The position numbers and the translations under genes are program-made. A stretch of DNA of 64,000 bases from assembly GCA_034509495.1 (NCBI GenBank), contig CM067523.1:3444867-3508866 (forward strand). Direction: 5' to 3'. Shown one piece after another: positions 9,947 through 22,378 of this stretch. The first letter of the stretch is position 1. Each line of letters begins with the position of its first letter. The DNA is from Acestrorhynchus altus (Eukaryota > Chordata > Actinopteri > Characiformes > Acestrorhynchidae). A model generated the notes under the pieces. That model was not told the origin of the DNA and did not search any database. It saw nothing but the letters and a program-made list of their open reading frames with translations.

Positions 9947-11435
9947 TACTGTACATGCTTACTCAGGCTAGAGCAGCTTAGGTCCATCCACCACAGGTAG
10001 CGACGGTATATTGGCCTGCTTTTTGAAAGCCTTTTTGAAAAGGATAAAGAAAGATTTGAAAAAGTTCATCTAAAATGATTTGTCATCGTTTTCTGGTACT
10101 TAAACCCCAAGAAACGTCACAAGTGGATCAGAGATAACGATAAAACACAAGAGAGATCTAGGCAATAGCGTCTTTAAACTGAGACTTTGCCCTATGAGTA
10201 ACTCTGTCTGTCTTCAGGCATTAAGAGCCTGAGGTAATCCTTTACAGTAAGAGGACATCTATAGCACATTCACATAGCCGCGAAAAGCGTTTGATAAATT
10301 GGGTGCTGCGGTGTGATGTGAGATTGTCCCAACCTCTAACGAAATTCCAATGACACCACCTTGGCAGGGCAACTATGGATTTGTTGTCTCTTGTATGACA
10401 CTTTAATCAGCGTGTGGAGGGTGTTGTGGGACGGCGGATCACAGATAGTGGTTTATATACTGTATGTGATGAGGGCATTTGTTATGCAATATGGGATCTA
10501 GCTGTTTCAAAAGCTTATCATGTGACAGCCAGCATCCAAGCAGCCTCGTAATGGGAATAGAGCAAAGACAGCAGCTGCCACAGGCATGGCTGCTCAATAA
10601 GGAGGAAGATGGGGGGGGGAAGCTGTGTTCCTCTGAGAAGTCAGTTGTGATGCCTTGTTTTGTGATGTTGTAAGGCTGTCTGAAATAGCATGATAAAAAC
10701 TCGGGGCCATCTCCATCCTCCTCCGGAAAGCACAGGTGACCTTTTATTCGCGCTCCGTGGGTGATTGCAAAGTGTTTGGAAAAGCTGGGACGTACCTGCG
10801 CTGACAAAAGACCTGCTTTTATTTTTTTTTTGTCCTCTCGTCCATCGCCTTTGTTGTACTAATTGTTTGCTTGAAGGCTGATCGGAGACAATGGCTTCGA
10901 TGAGTCCCAGGGCTTCTGGCGAGATGACCAGTGTTGTTCTGTTTTAAACAATCACGCGCAGGAATAAAAACAACAGCCGTAAAGGTTAATGCATTCCCAT
11001 TTCTTTCGATGTGCAAATGACTACGTTCTGAAGAGAGAAAAATAGGAAACAGCAGTGCAACTGCGAGCTTTTATTTGCTTTAATGCTAAATACGCAGGTA
11101 AATGTATTCAAATAGCCTATAAAAGATATCCTGTCAGACCCACATCAGACTGGCAGAAACCAAATCATCAAAGCAGATTCAATTATAGTCAATAGACACT
11201 CCATACACGTCTAATTTGTATTACAAAGTGGTGGTAAATTTGTCAGAAAAGCGTTGAGTTATGCTTTCTGTATAAAATGTTGCCATTATCTCAAGGCAAT
11301 CATGATCCAGGATGCTGAGAGTGGCAGCAGTTAACGCACAGCAGCCACCTTGGGGAAAAAGCTTCAAACGCTCTCAAAGGTACAAATTAAAGTGTCTTTT
11401 TATGAACAGCTCCGTACGTACCATTGCATAGTATA
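9947..11435. other. Repeat-poor intergenic stretch
   Basis: No gene or transposon is recognisable in this 1.5 kb. 10440-11030 has balanced composition and few repeats, so it is a candidate for conserved non-coding sequence, but that cannot be tested from one genome. Confidence 0.4.
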
Positions 11436-11439
11436 TATA

Positions 11440-12190
11440 CAGGGTTTTGCAAAGAACTCATACCCATTGAACTTTTCCACATTTCCCCACTTTACACCCA
11501 CAAACCTAAATGCAATGTAGTGGGATTTTAAGTGATAGACCAAGTGAAAGTGAAAAGAAAATGCATACTTTTCGAAAGCTTGACCAGCAAAATTGAAAGC
11601 CTTGTTTTTGGCTCAGCCCTCGTTTCACCACAACAGATCAGCTCGCAACACTGCAGATGCTGCACCGATCTGCCTGTCAAACTCCCGTGTGGAGCTGGGT
11701 AAGCTATAAAATATGCAGAGCAAGTGTAGCTCCAGTAACAGTGTTGGGAAACACTGTTCTAAACCATTCCCTTGTAGCTCTGACTATAGGATTAGGGACG
11801 TCCTGCTGGAAGGTTTACCTCCACCCTAGTTTCAAGTCTTTTGCATCATCCAACAGTTTTTCCTACAGGATTGCCCAGTATTAACTCCATCCATCTTCCC
11901 ATCAGCTCTGATCAACCTGCTTTCCCATCTCTGCTGAAGAAAAGCATTCACCACAGCATGATGCTGCCACCACCATGTTTCACATTACACTGCATTTCCC
12001 AATTAGGTCATTTCTGAAGGCAGTTGGTCACTCTGGATTTTTTGGGTTATCACAGTGTAAGAGACTGAATACAAATGCACCACCATTTTTTAAAATTTAA
12101 TTGAATACGTTTTTAAATCTATGCATCATTTTCTTTTCACTGGAGAATTACTTGTAACTTTATGTTGGTTTATCACAGACAGTCCCAATA
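11440..12190 (-). mobile_element. Tc1-like transposon, internally deleted copy
   Basis: Both ends are recognisable and inverted: 'cccattgaacttttccac' and 'gtgggattttaagtgatag' on the left, 'gttggtttatcacagaca' and 'cccaataaaatcgg' on the right. Between them lie the markers of the transposase gene in reverse orientation: 'ctgctggaaggtttacctcc', 'caagtcttttgcatcat', 'ccatcttcccatcagctct' and 'agcatgatgctgccaccac'. A full element is about twice this length, so the middle has been lost. Confidence 0.75.
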
Positions 12191-12660
12191 AAATCGGTGC
12201 TGCCTCCGCAGTCATGTGGTCGGTGTATTGGTCCATCGTGGTCAAGAAGGTCTACCGGTCAAGGACGAGACTGCGGATACAAGCGGCCGAAATGAGTTTC
12301 CTCCATAGGGTGGCCGGGTGCTCCCTTAGAGATAGGGGGAGATCCTCTATCACCCGGGAGGGACTCGGAGTAGAGCTGCTGCATTGAGAGGAACCAGTTC
12401 AGGTGGCTCGGGGACCTTTTTTTGGATGCCCCCTGGACACCCCTCCAGGAGGAGAGCGTGGGGTAGACCCAGGACACGCTGGAGGGACTATGTCTCTCGG
12501 CTGGCCTGGGAACGCCTCGGGATCCCTCCCGGGGAGCTGGCTGAGGTGTTGGGGGAGAGGGCGGTCTGGGCATCCCTGCTTAGACTGCTGCTCCCGTGAC
12601 CTGGACCCGGATAAGCAGAGGAAGATGGATGGATGGATGGAGGGATGGATGGATGGATGT
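12191..12660 (+). mobile_element. RTE/Rex3-type LINE, 5'-truncated 3' end
   Basis: The sequence encodes broken pieces of the end of a non-LTR retrotransposon protein (for example SRLAWERLGIPPGE and RAVWASLLRLL), followed by 'ggataagcagaggaagatgg' and an (ATGG)n tail at 12627-12658. This tail and terminal wording are characteristic of a RTE/Rex3-like LINE of fish. The 5' side abuts the Tc1 copy directly at about 12190. Only the 3' few hundred bases are present, as usual for dead-on-arrival insertions. Confidence 0.7.
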
Positions 12661-13217
12661 CCTTCTGGGTGCCACTATTATTTGACAAACATGCTTTGCA
12701 GGACAGTGCTGGCCACAACCACCAAGACGGGAGGCCTTCTGGTTACTCTAATCAAGCAAGGTTTAAAAAGATCAAATACATTTAAAAAATAGGGCATTCA
12801 AACCAGCGGGAGGTGCCCATCTCCTGAGGACGCCTTTTAATGTTTCCTTTATCTAAACTGTTTTTAACAAAAAATCCATGTTTCTTTCATCCACAATGTT
12901 TACATTATCTAAAACCATTCTAATGATCAAAGACTTTTTTATGATGAGGATGGGTGGGCAAAGATAAACTGTGCTAGCCAGGGTGGGGGTAGAGATGTGT
13001 AAATGAGGTTCTTCTGACATCAGTGAAAGAGTGAAAACTAAATGGGTTCCTTTTACCGCTTAGTTATTGTTGCATCATGCAGACAAATTTAGTCCAATTT
13101 AGTTTTAAGAGGTTTATTTCAATGTATTCAAAATTGTGACATGAAACAAATGTATCCAAATAATGTTTTAAAGATATATTTTAATATATTCATAATTGTG
13201 ACTATATATATATATAN
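12661..13217. other. AT-rich flank left of a palindrome
   Basis: No gene seen. Two diverged copies of a motif like 'atttcaatgtattcaaaattg' lie at about 13108-13137 and 13173-13202, and the same motif occurs inside the palindrome arms next door. Position 13217 is an N, the only ambiguous base noticed. Confidence 0.5.
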
Positions 13218-13603
13218 GTCACCGTAGAAACAGTTCAATAATATGTTCCTAATCTTTGTGGAACAGATTCGCACCATCCACCTCCCCATCGCCTCCCTTC
13301 TTATCTTTCTTTCATCTTGCCAGGGGGGCTTCGGCTTTACGTGCCAACCCAAATCTACAGCCCAAAACGAAATGTTACAAATGACATGTTAGGGAATGTA
13401 TTTTGTATTATATACTGGAAAACATTATAAAAGTAATCTTCCCAACACTGGTTAAGTTTGCATCCATTAAGATCAGTATTCTTCCCAACCCTAGAAAACA
13501 GCAGTGCAGAGGGTGAAGATTTGCATTTGTATTTAACAGGAATCCTGTTGTTCTGTTTGGTCGCAATTGTGAATACATTGAAATAAACCATAAAAAAATA
13601 ATA

Positions 13604-13669
<66 letters not shown>

Positions 13670-14055
13670 TATTATTTTTTTATGGTTTATTTCAATGTAT
13701 TCACAATTGCGACCAAACAGAACAACAGGATTCCTGTTAAATACAAATGCAAATCTTCACCCTCTGCACTGCTGTTTTCTAGGGTTGGGAAGAATACTGA
13801 TCTTAATGGATGCAAACTTAACCAGTGTTGGGAAGATTACTTTTATAATGTTTTCCAGTATATAATACAAAATACATTCCCTAACATGTCATTTGTAACA
13901 TTTCGTTTTGGGCTGTAGATTTGGGTTGGCACGTAAAGCCGAAGCCCCCCTGGCAAGATGAAAGAAAGATAAGAAGGGAGGCGATGGGGAGGTGGATGGT
14001 GCGAATCTGTTCCACAAAGATTAGGAACATATTATTGAACTGTTTCTACGGTGAC
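13218..14055. repeat. Perfect 838-bp palindrome around a (TA)n core
   Basis: Position x pairs with 27273 minus x across the whole interval, so the 419-bp arms are mirror images with no spacer; long translations from the two strands are identical residue for residue. The centre is a (TA)n run at about 13609-13664. The symmetry stops exactly where the N stands at 13217. Each arm contains 'ccagtgttgggaagattac', a hAT-like terminal phrase common in fish. No coding content is supported. Confidence 0.95.
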
Positions 14056-14423
14056 AAAAATAAAGCCTGCTGTATAGGTTGCTGTCTAAATATCACAAGA
14101 TCCCAAAGGTGATGATTTCATTACACTTTAAATAACTGTCTGTCATAACTCAAATCAGATCCCGACCACAATATTACATGTCTGTTTATTTTTCAGTGGA
14201 AGCTCTGCCATATGAATATCCTGAAAGCATAATGTTAGTCAAGTTATGTCTTAGACTAGACATTCCAAAAGCATACAGATCGTTAAATCTGGGCACAAAA
14301 CACGTAACCAATGCATTCTTCTGAGCTCTTTAATGTTGATTATGACAATTGACTGAGTAGGAACTACCTATTACTTAGTACAGCCAAGTTAATCTAATCA
14401 AAAAGGAGCAGAAGACTTTATTC
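14056..14423. other. No gene seen
   Basis: AT-rich sequence with no supported feature. Confidence 0.4.
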
Positions 14424-15168
14424 TTTAGAACTGGGCCCTGGGATATTTCTGTAGTTTGACATTTTCATTCACCAAAAAAATGAGAAACGTATTTATAGGA
14501 GACAGTCTCAAGACAGGTATTTTCAGGAGATCACAGGCAACTCAATATTTTAAATTAAAGAATTTAAATGTATTTAATTAATTTGACTATATTTAAAATA
14601 TAATGACTTGTGCATTGACTTTTATTTTGCACAATAAGCACTTTAAGAAAATATGTTGGATATTGATCACCCAGAGTGTTTTTAAACTACAAATGCAAGA
14701 ATTGCAATGAGACTGTAAAGGATATTTTTATTATATAGGTATCAGTGTTATCCCTTCTCAGGACTTTTATTCTGAAATTTGAACACTGCAAATCTACACT
14801 GAGCAGTGTAAAGTTACACTGAGCAAAAGTAAGAGATTAAACATCCCCTCCCTTCCCAATATCGAGGTCATTGACATCATCAGCCCCACCTCTCACTGAT
14901 CAGTCAGAGTCTGTATGCAGGTTGAGCCCGTACATGTGGACAGAGCAGTAAACATGCACTGGAAGCTGATTTGGCCTTTAATCTGGGATTTAAATCAGTT
15001 GTAAATTAGTTAATTTTCCAATCTGGATTATTTACTTATAATTAATCAAACAATACTGAATTGTTGTGGGGTAACTTGTGCAGTTTGTTATAATATGTGT
15101 ATCATGTCTGTAGGTTACTCTGATCCTTAGATACGAAGCCTAAAATATGGCATCTTGGGTTCTGAAAG
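14424..15168 (+). mobile_element. TTAA-type element family, copy 2
   Basis: This copy aligns with the 5549-6484 element through 'tttataggagacagtc', 'ggacttttattctgaaattt', 'gtctgtatgcaggttgagc', 'ggacagagcagtaaacatg' and 'gttactctgatcctta'. The right end reads 'gggttctgaaag', a mutated form of the terminal repeat. Flanks are TCAA rather than TTAA, so the target site has decayed or the end is slightly off. Confidence 0.75.
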
Positions 15169-16118
15169 TCAAATACATATATATTCCATTAACTTTATTT
15201 TATTATGATTCATATTCTAAATACATAATGCTGTTATTCCATTACATTTGGAGGGGCTCGGACGTCTTTTAGAGGTGATGGACAAATGTTTGAGCATATC
15301 TGGAATAAGGTGACCTGCTCCTTGATTACATGATAATCGCAGTGATATGACAGATTTGTCAGTCTGCATATGAATTCATGGGAAGAAACTGGGGATAATC
15401 ATATTAGCAGGGTGACATTTAGCGATTCTCCAGCTCCAGGCCGTGGGTGACCTTTAGAGGAACATATGGTTTGGTGCTGAATACCTGTAGTGAATCGTGG
15501 AGTGCATCTCTTTTATTGGACGCTCCGCAGCCCACTGGTGGCCTCTAAGGCAGCGCTGAGCTTCCAGTTTACCACTTTGAAATGAGATTCTCTTTGCTTT
15601 CACGTATTCGTGGCGTTTATGTTTTTTTCTTTCCTGTGTTGTGTTTAAAGCTGTGATTGTTATAATTACCATGCTGAGCATAATCATCTTATTGTCCTGT
15701 AATCCTTCAGAGGAGTGATTTGGAGCCTGCTGGCCAACTAGTGCACATTGTAACAGAAAGCATAATCCCAGCTGAGACATGAGACACAATGCTTGTCTTT
15801 ACCTGAGACAAAACGACATCGATTTAATCAAATTTGCACAGTGGGGCACAATCAAGGGACCCACTATGATCATTTGTTGAGCCATACATAAAAATGGCTG
15901 TGGCTGAAATGGATCCCTATTCCCTCAGTAGTATTGCGCTATGTAGGGATAAACTACATATGTCCTCATCAGCAACCTGCGATAGCACCGGCCACAACCA
16001 CACAAGTGTCTGAGCCGTGTTTAAGCTCCGCCCACACACACTCCATTCTGAATTATAGTAAAAGATTGACATGGAATAATCCTTGATTGTGTTGCTTACA
16101 AACATACGACTCCCATTC
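15169..16118. other. No gene seen
   Basis: No supported exon or repeat. The frame around 15454-15789 on the minus strand has no domain-like pattern. Confidence 0.4.
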
Positions 16119-16140
16119 TCACACACACACACACACACAC
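16119..16140 (+). repeat. (CA)n microsatellite
   Basis: A short run of about ten CA units. Confidence 0.9.
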
Positions 16141-16471
16141 AGCTTTAGAATTAATATCTGATCTTTAAGACTTTCTATCTGATTTTTTTAGACTTAACAT
16201 CTGTCTTATTATTCACTTGCAAGGTTTGCAGAAGAGCATTTAAACATAACATCTGCAAACAGGCAGCAGAATCCTGGCTCTCAAACCTTTTAGCAGTGCT
16301 GATGTTTGAGATATGGACGTACAAGCAAGTGCTAGAGTTAAATGTCACCTTAGACAGAGGTGATAAGCTGAGAAAACACTGCGCATTGTGATATTTTGCC
16401 ATGTATTTCCAGCTTTTAACATGCCTGCCAGTCAAACACTTTAAACCCATGCAAACTGTAGGTTTCTGATT

Positions 16472-16505
16472 CCCCCCCCCCCCGTTTCATACCTACAGTG
16501 TCATG

Positions 16506-16537
<32 letters not shown>
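16472..16537. repeat. Poly-C run followed by a long poly-A run
   Basis: About twelve C residues at 16472-16483 and about thirty-two A residues at 16506-16537, with 22 bases between. The A run could be the tail of an old retroposon, but no recognisable body precedes it. Lengths of such runs are error-prone. Confidence 0.9.
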
Positions 16538-16539
<2 letters not shown>

Positions 16540-16599
16540 GTTGTTACAAAAGAAAAGGAATTCAGGCAGTAGGAAAACATTCCACAGCACTCTATAATG

Positions 16600-17130
16600 T
16601 GGGCCGTTTTATCAGAAACACCTACCAAGTGCACACATTGTAGATTTACAGATTCTTATTGTATTAAATCTGCTGAAAATGATTAGGGGTTATAATTACT
16701 AACTGTAGCCCATCTGCTGATATACAGCTGGTCAGGCACTCACTGCTCAACCATTAGTAGAGCAGGACCACCGCAAGACCACCAGTGACCAGATATTATT
16801 TGAGCAGTGGACCGTTCTCTGCAGAGCAGTGACACATTAGCATAGTAATGGCTTGTGTGTGTCTGTACGGTAGAATTGTATCATGCAGCAGTGAGTCTAA
16901 GCTTTTTAAACACCTCTGGGTTGGAAACAGTCTGCCAGCTAAAAATATCCAAGCAACAGGGGTCCTGTGGTCAGAAACTGACCGCTGATGAAAGCAGTTA
17001 CACACAGTATGCACTGAAAACAAATGAACTCTGCTTTCTATACAGATCCACCACCACCACCAACCCCCCCAGCACTGCTATGTCTGATTCACTCACAACA
17101 GCACAACACACCCATCATTCCAGTACAGTG
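16600..17130 (-). mobile_element. Degenerate non-autonomous DNA element
   Basis: 'gccgttttatcagaaacacc', 'ttgtagatttacag', 'actaactgtagcccatctg' and 'agcagtgacacattag' follow, with many changes, the arrangement of the common fish element also represented at 9465-9946. It is heavily mutated and the boundaries are approximate. Confidence 0.45.
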
Positions 17131-18640
17131 CTGAAAATGCCTCCCGACCCAAACCGCAGAGGTCCAGCAAATCACAGTCTGCCCCAGGGTCTGCCCAGGT
17201 AGCTGGAAACAAAATCCTGGGGTGGAAAATTGCCCTTTCCCATTCGCCAATTTATTAGCAAAATAAATACTTACATAAATAAAAATGAACAAATAGGGGA
17301 AAAAAAGGAAAAGAAAAAGTAATATCTCTCCACTAACTGCAGTGACTCTGACCGACAACTGCAAAGTCACAAATAGGTCATGCACTCTTACTCTCAGTGC
17401 TGTCTGCTCTATTCACCCTGTCTCTGGCTCAGAGCAGGTTATATACTGGTAGCTCCTCCCCCCTAGACTCTACCAATATCAACACAGGTGATGTTCACAG
17501 TACAGCATGTAATTGTTGTTGACTAACAATCATACCCTCTAATCTACAGTCACCTTAACTGTTCCTCAAACAAATTCATGACGTGAGTTTTAATTGGACA
17601 ATATCTATTGGTATTTAACCATTCTCTTCTTCGTCTCTTCACCCGTCCAATCTCCCCTCTCCTTCAGCAAGAGATGGACTCACCCAGGGGAGTAAAGCTC
17701 AGGGCCTTTGAGCCACTGACTCTTTTGACACAGGGTGACTGTGAACCATGCACAGGTAAGAACAGGTAAGTATGTGACCTCACTGGTGGTAATGTGTGGG
17801 TGTGAGCTTTTACATCATTACAGTATTATATCATATTGAACTGCATTAGGGTATGATTGCATTATGAATAGCATGTTAACTTGGATATAATACGTCTGAT
17901 TCTTATTAGTGTTTCATGAAGACGCCAAGTCACCATGACGTTTTGCATAAAATGACCAAATTTTAGCCAACATTGTATGCGTACCTAAAAAACTGGCAAC
18001 TCTGTATATAATAGGTATTACGAACCTTTACGGGTACTTTTGCGATTCTAATTCAGTACAAGTTGGTATGAGAGGTCTGCGGCTCTGGGAGCAGAAAGGC
18101 ACAGCTGGCAAGCCTTCTCTGAGTGGAAAAGCATATGAATTACTTGATTACTTACTGCTGATGGCCACATGGGAGCAGTTTCATTAACTCATATTTTGCC
18201 TCTTCTCCCAGCGCAGTGAAATACTACTTCAGCATGTCGATGGTTGACGACGTCTCTGCAGGCCTTCTTTACAGCCCACTAATCTAATTTGTGACTACAG
18301 CAAATATGCTTCCCCTTACTGATGCCCAGCTAGGCATAGGCAGCTGCTTACCTATGAATTATGATTTGAGTGGAAGATAATGGAGAAATCAGCTATATTT
18401 CCTAACTGACACGCACTTCAGTGATATTTTGATGGCTGTGTAGTTTTAAAATGGTGTCTTTACTTCTGCATAAGTAGGTCTGTCCCTGAAAAATTGTATT
18501 AGTCTCGCTGGGGTTGTACACCTTAAATAGCAGATGCCTTCCTTCCTACCTTAACCAATCACTTGCCCCCCACCTCTTTCAAAAGGCTTTTACTGAGTAG
18601 GCCCAGATGTTTGAAGACTTGGTCCAACTACTGGTCCAAT
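17131..18640. other. Intergenic stretch, no gene seen
   Basis: 17180-17550 contains an A-rich segment and a GC-richer block ending 'ctcctcccccctagactc', which could be part of an unrecognised repeat. No exon could be supported. Confidence 0.35.
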
Positions 18641-18649
18641 GCCGAAGAT

Positions 18650-19287
18650 TTTAACTCATAAATATCAATCTTCGATTTGAACACCTTTAGTCAGAATAAA
18701 GCATTTCTTCATAATCCTGGGAATTGCCTTCTTAAGAATCTGAGTTTGACCGCATTTGTCATATTACTTGCACCTACAATTTATTTTTTGCTTTTGAGGA
18801 CGAAAACAACTGTAGATTGATTTTGAACTGATAATAGAGTTATTTGAAATGATTAAATTGACAAGGATATTTATTATGTTCAAAATACTTCAGTCGTCCC
18901 ATTGAAATAAAAAAACCTGCATTTTTATTTATCTACATATCAGTAGTCTCCTTTCTCAGGACTTTTATTCTGAAATTTAAATAAATAGAGCAAACAACCC
19001 CTCCTTTCTCATTTTCCTCTATAACCCCATATTTGGGCCTGTGATGTCATCATCCCTGCCCCTCTCTCTGATAAGAGTCTGTATGCAGGTTGAGCATGTG
19101 CAGTGGACAGAGCAGTAAACATGCACTGGAAACTCCTTTGGCTTTTAAACTGGGATTTAATTCAGTTGGAAACAAGTGATTTAGCTGTTTGTGAATTATG
19201 ACTGTAGGTTAATCAGATCCTGTGATATGAAGCATAGAAAACAGCATGTAACTGCCAGTGTAAGGACGATCTCAGGTTCAAAGTGTT
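18650..19287 (+). mobile_element. TTAA-type element family, copy 3
   Basis: Shared blocks with copy 1 include 'attgacaaggatatttatt', 'ggacttttattctgaaattt', 'gtctgtatgcaggttgagc' and 'gtggacagagcagtaaaca'. The right end 'ggttcaaagtgtt' is a decayed terminal repeat. The left boundary is uncertain. Confidence 0.65.
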
Positions 19288-19449
19288 CCAGGCTGTGTTT
19301 ACTTGAAGTAACAATAGCTGTAACAGAGTCTGGATTTAAGCTGGCCTGTTCAGCTCTGGTGGAAAGAGCAACAGCGGTAATGCTCAGTAGCTCTTCAGCC
19401 ACAACTATGAATAGCTTTTTCTCTATTCTTTAAAGCAGAAAGGGGTAAA

Positions 19450-20170
19450 TAGTTTCACTCTGTACTGAAGACGCCCTGCGCCATCTGTTGTGGTATCGAG
19501 CTTGAGAGCAGCATGCTGCACCACACGCTCTCACTTTGAGTCGCAGCGAGAAGATTACCATGACTTTGAGCACTGAAACACTTTATTGAAACGCACTTGA
19601 ACTTCATGCACTCGGGACACGCCTTTTCCCCCTCTTGAAAATTAACATTCAGTCTCCATGTCATGGGGCTGTTGTGGAAAAGCGACTGGTGGGAAGTGTG
19701 TTCAGATGCCTGGGAGGCTTTAATGAGTTTTGTCCCTGCTACTTGGTTCAGCTCATCATGCTGATGCTGTGTGTCTTCTGCTCGCAGCAGAGGCCAATCT
19801 GGCTGCCAATTACTCGGCCTCGCGGCAGGCCTCGTTTCCTGACTCACCGCCGCTAAATTGATTTGGAGTCTGAGAGGGAAGTCTGATCAGAAGGTAATTG
19901 AAAATGAATGATCAAACATCATTATCGAGCACAACAGCAGAGCCGCGAGGTTACGTAAGGGCTCAGATGTGGAGGACTCATTGGAGAGACACCCGAATTC
20001 AGGCTGGGGTACATCGCGCCGTTTCTGTTGTCTGGGCCTTCATCATACAACTGGATTTCGCCAGAGCGATTCTGTTGTGACTCTTTTTCGTTGGAGTGCT
20101 GCCAGCTTCCCTCTCTGTGAACATAATAAATTGCTATACTTGATCCCACTATGGTGGGTCACTTAACAGT
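19450..20170. other. Repeat-free stretch, candidate conserved non-coding DNA
   Basis: This stretch is free of simple repeats and transposon wording, has higher GC than its surroundings and holds several ATTA/TAAT cores near 19855-19925. This is what conserved enhancers near neural genes often look like, but the call rests on composition only. No coding frame is convincing. Confidence 0.2.
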
Positions 20171-20794
20171 TCTCTCAATCTGTATAAGCAACAGTCTCAT
20201 GGCTTTTGTAAGATGAGCATCATTTTAATAGGAGGGTTATTTTATCTCTTTATACTCGTTCAAGGCCGAGCTTATTACTCTGCAATTTTCATTATACTTC
20301 ATTCATATTTGAACGATGTATACGTTTGGGTTAGTGCGTAGCAATGAGGTCATGTAAATATGTATGGCACGTAGTTCACCAAGGATCCTTTAGAATTGAA
20401 TTGATCATTTTCTCATTGACGGAAAGGACAATGATCTCTCGTACCTCTCAGGCTAAATTACCGAAGTTCTTTCAGTTCTTTCTTTCAGGTCTCCGAAGTC
20501 TTCAGATGAATTGCTCTTGCCTGTTCTATGGTCTCGGCTGAAACTGAAAGGCGCTCAAACCTGCAGCACCGAGGCTTTGGAGTGACCTTCCATTGGAGAA
20601 TTACTACATTAGGTTCGATCTGCCCCCGCTGTCTCTGCAAAGCAATACAGTTACGCAAGATACACAACTTTGATATAACCAAAGGCAAAACTATAGAAAT
20701 GCATTTAAAAATGTCTTAGTCAGGACACCCCATATACAGTATATTACTAATTAAAATACCTAAAATTAGCATTTAACACTTCATTGGAAAGGAT
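20171..20794. other. No gene seen
   Basis: Nothing supported in this interval. Confidence 0.4.
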
Positions 20795-21240
20795 TTTCCA
20801 ACCTCAGACATTAGTTTGGTTTGCCCTTGATTGTTGAAGTCAGTGGGATCACCATGCATAGATCCAAAGCGCTCTATGAGGCCTTTAGAAAGAAGGTTGT
20901 AGATGTAGATGTGTCTGGAAAAGTTCTCAAAACAATTGGAAATGAGCTGTTCCACTGTCCGGAAATTGAGTTACACATTTGAAAAAAACTACCAACGTGG
21001 CAGGTCAAGCAGACCACAAGATGCATAAATAAGCCTCCACCATTCCTAAATGTCATTACAGGGCCTACAGTGGTCTCTTGCCCCAGCTGATGTCAAAGTG
21101 CTTCATCTACCACCAGAAAGAGAGCAAAGTAGTTTGATTTTCATAGACTGTGAGCAAGGAGAAAACCCTACTAAAATATTCAGGACTAGACTAAAGTTTG
21201 ACAGAGAATGGTCCTAACTTTTTCATCAGAAGAAAATTGC
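20795..21240 (+). mobile_element. Tc1-like transposon fragment, DNA-binding end
   Basis: 'cctcagacattagtttggtt', 'tgcccttgattgttgaagt', 'ctatgaggcctttagaaag', 'aaggttgtagatgtag' and 'gttccactgtccggaaat' are the start of a widespread Tc1-like family, covering the 5' leader and the paired helix-turn-helix region of the transposase. Stops and indels break the frame. Closely related copies lie at 31330-31920 and 29690-29790. Confidence 0.75.
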
Positions 21241-21331
21241 ATGTTTTTTTTAAGACATTGCTTCAGTTCTTTTTTGTGTTTAATTCATCTCCATTTCTCA
21301 TTGTTACAATGAAGATCAGATGGCCATATTC

Positions 21332-21575
21332 AGGAGGCCGTGGCCTAGTGGTGAGGGAACCAGCCTTGTGACTGGAGAGTTGTCAGTTTGATTCCCTGAA
21401 CTGGCAGGACATGACTGACATACCCTTGAGTAAGGCACTTAACTCCGCAGATGCTCCCCTGGTACCTTGGATAGAGCTACCCACCACTCCGGTCATGTGT
21501 GCCTGTCCTGTAGTGTGTGAATTCACTACAGTTTCACTGTGTGGACGGCTTAAATGCAGAGCACAGATGTCCCTG
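21332..21575 (+). mobile_element. tRNA-derived SINE, full-length-like
   Basis: It begins 'aggaggccgtggcctagtgg' with an A-box TGGCCTAGTGG at 21341-21351 and a B-box-like AGTTTGATTCC at 21385-21395, the spacing of a tRNA promoter. The body contains 'ccttgagtaaggcacttaac' and 'agtgtgtgaattcacta' and ends in 'ttaaatgcagagcacag'. It is not a tRNA gene: no anticodon arm or acceptor pairing is maintained. Confidence 0.8.
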
Positions 21576-21649
21576 TGTCCACTTTTACATATATTTAAAT
21601 ATTTTACAATAGTTAAGTGTTCATGGGGTGTCCTTCACATGACTGTGTA

Positions 21650-22015
21650 CACTATTCTACCAAATGTTTGTGGACACCCCTTCTAATGAATGCATTCAGA
21701 TATTTTATATTGTACCCATTGTTGACACAAATGTGCAAATCCACACAGTTTAACTAATCCTCTGTAGAGAAGTACTGCCAATAGAATATACACACATACA
21801 CATACATACATACCTACCACAACCCGTGTATGCAATATTTCAACAGCTGCATTGGCAGATGATTGATATCCATGCCGTTGCTATGCCTGATTGAAAATGT
21901 GTGGGATGCTTCTGGACGCTCTATCAACACTCCACCCCTACCTCACCATCTGCAGAACTGAGTGAGAACATTCAAGCTGCATGGGATGGATCATCACAGA
22001 ACAACTGAGTGCCTT
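21650..22015 (+). mobile_element. Tc1-like element remnant
   Basis: The left part reads 'accaaatgtttgtggacacc', 'tctaatgaatgcattcag', 'acccattgttgacaca' and 'gtagagaagtactgcc', the leader of a common fish Tc1-like family. The right part, from about 21880, has 'gaaaatgtgtgggatgc' and 'ggacgctctatcaaca', resembling the C-terminal NVWD.LGRAL region of Tc1 transposases, possibly from a different family. The centre is missing. Confidence 0.55.
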
Positions 22016-22337
22016 TCCCTTTCCTTCGGGATTGTAGGGATCAATAAAATATTTCTCTCTCAATAAATTAAAATATTGTGAAAATGTTCATTTGTGTTCA
22101 GAATTTCATTCCAAGTATTAGTCAGATTTTAAATTCATTACATGTGAAATGACATTTCTTACCTTTTTTCTGTTGATCAGGATGGATTATGGTGCATGAA
22201 ATCTTGAACCTACCATTATTACAAAATGGAAATTCAGATTTCACCAAATTAGAGATCAGTTTCAAAATGAAAATCTTTAATATCACTTTAAATGTAATGA
22301 AAATAACATTAAATAAAAATATGAGTACTGTAAAATA

Positions 22338-22339
<2 letters not shown>

Positions 22340-22373
<34 letters not shown>
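22340..22373. repeat. (TA)n microsatellite
   Basis: An uninterrupted run of about seventeen TA units. Confidence 0.95.

Positions 22374-22378
<5 letters not shown>

Noticed and set aside
10439..10807. 122-residue minus-strand frame
   Set aside because: No motif, mixed composition, and no splice context supporting an exon.
13605..13865. Identical 86-residue frames on both strands
   Set aside because: They are the two arms of a palindrome with a (TA)n-encoded YI repeat, not genes.
21332..21430. Possible tRNA gene (A and B box present)
   Set aside because: The cloverleaf is not maintained and the sequence recurs dispersed with the same downstream body, which identifies a SINE.
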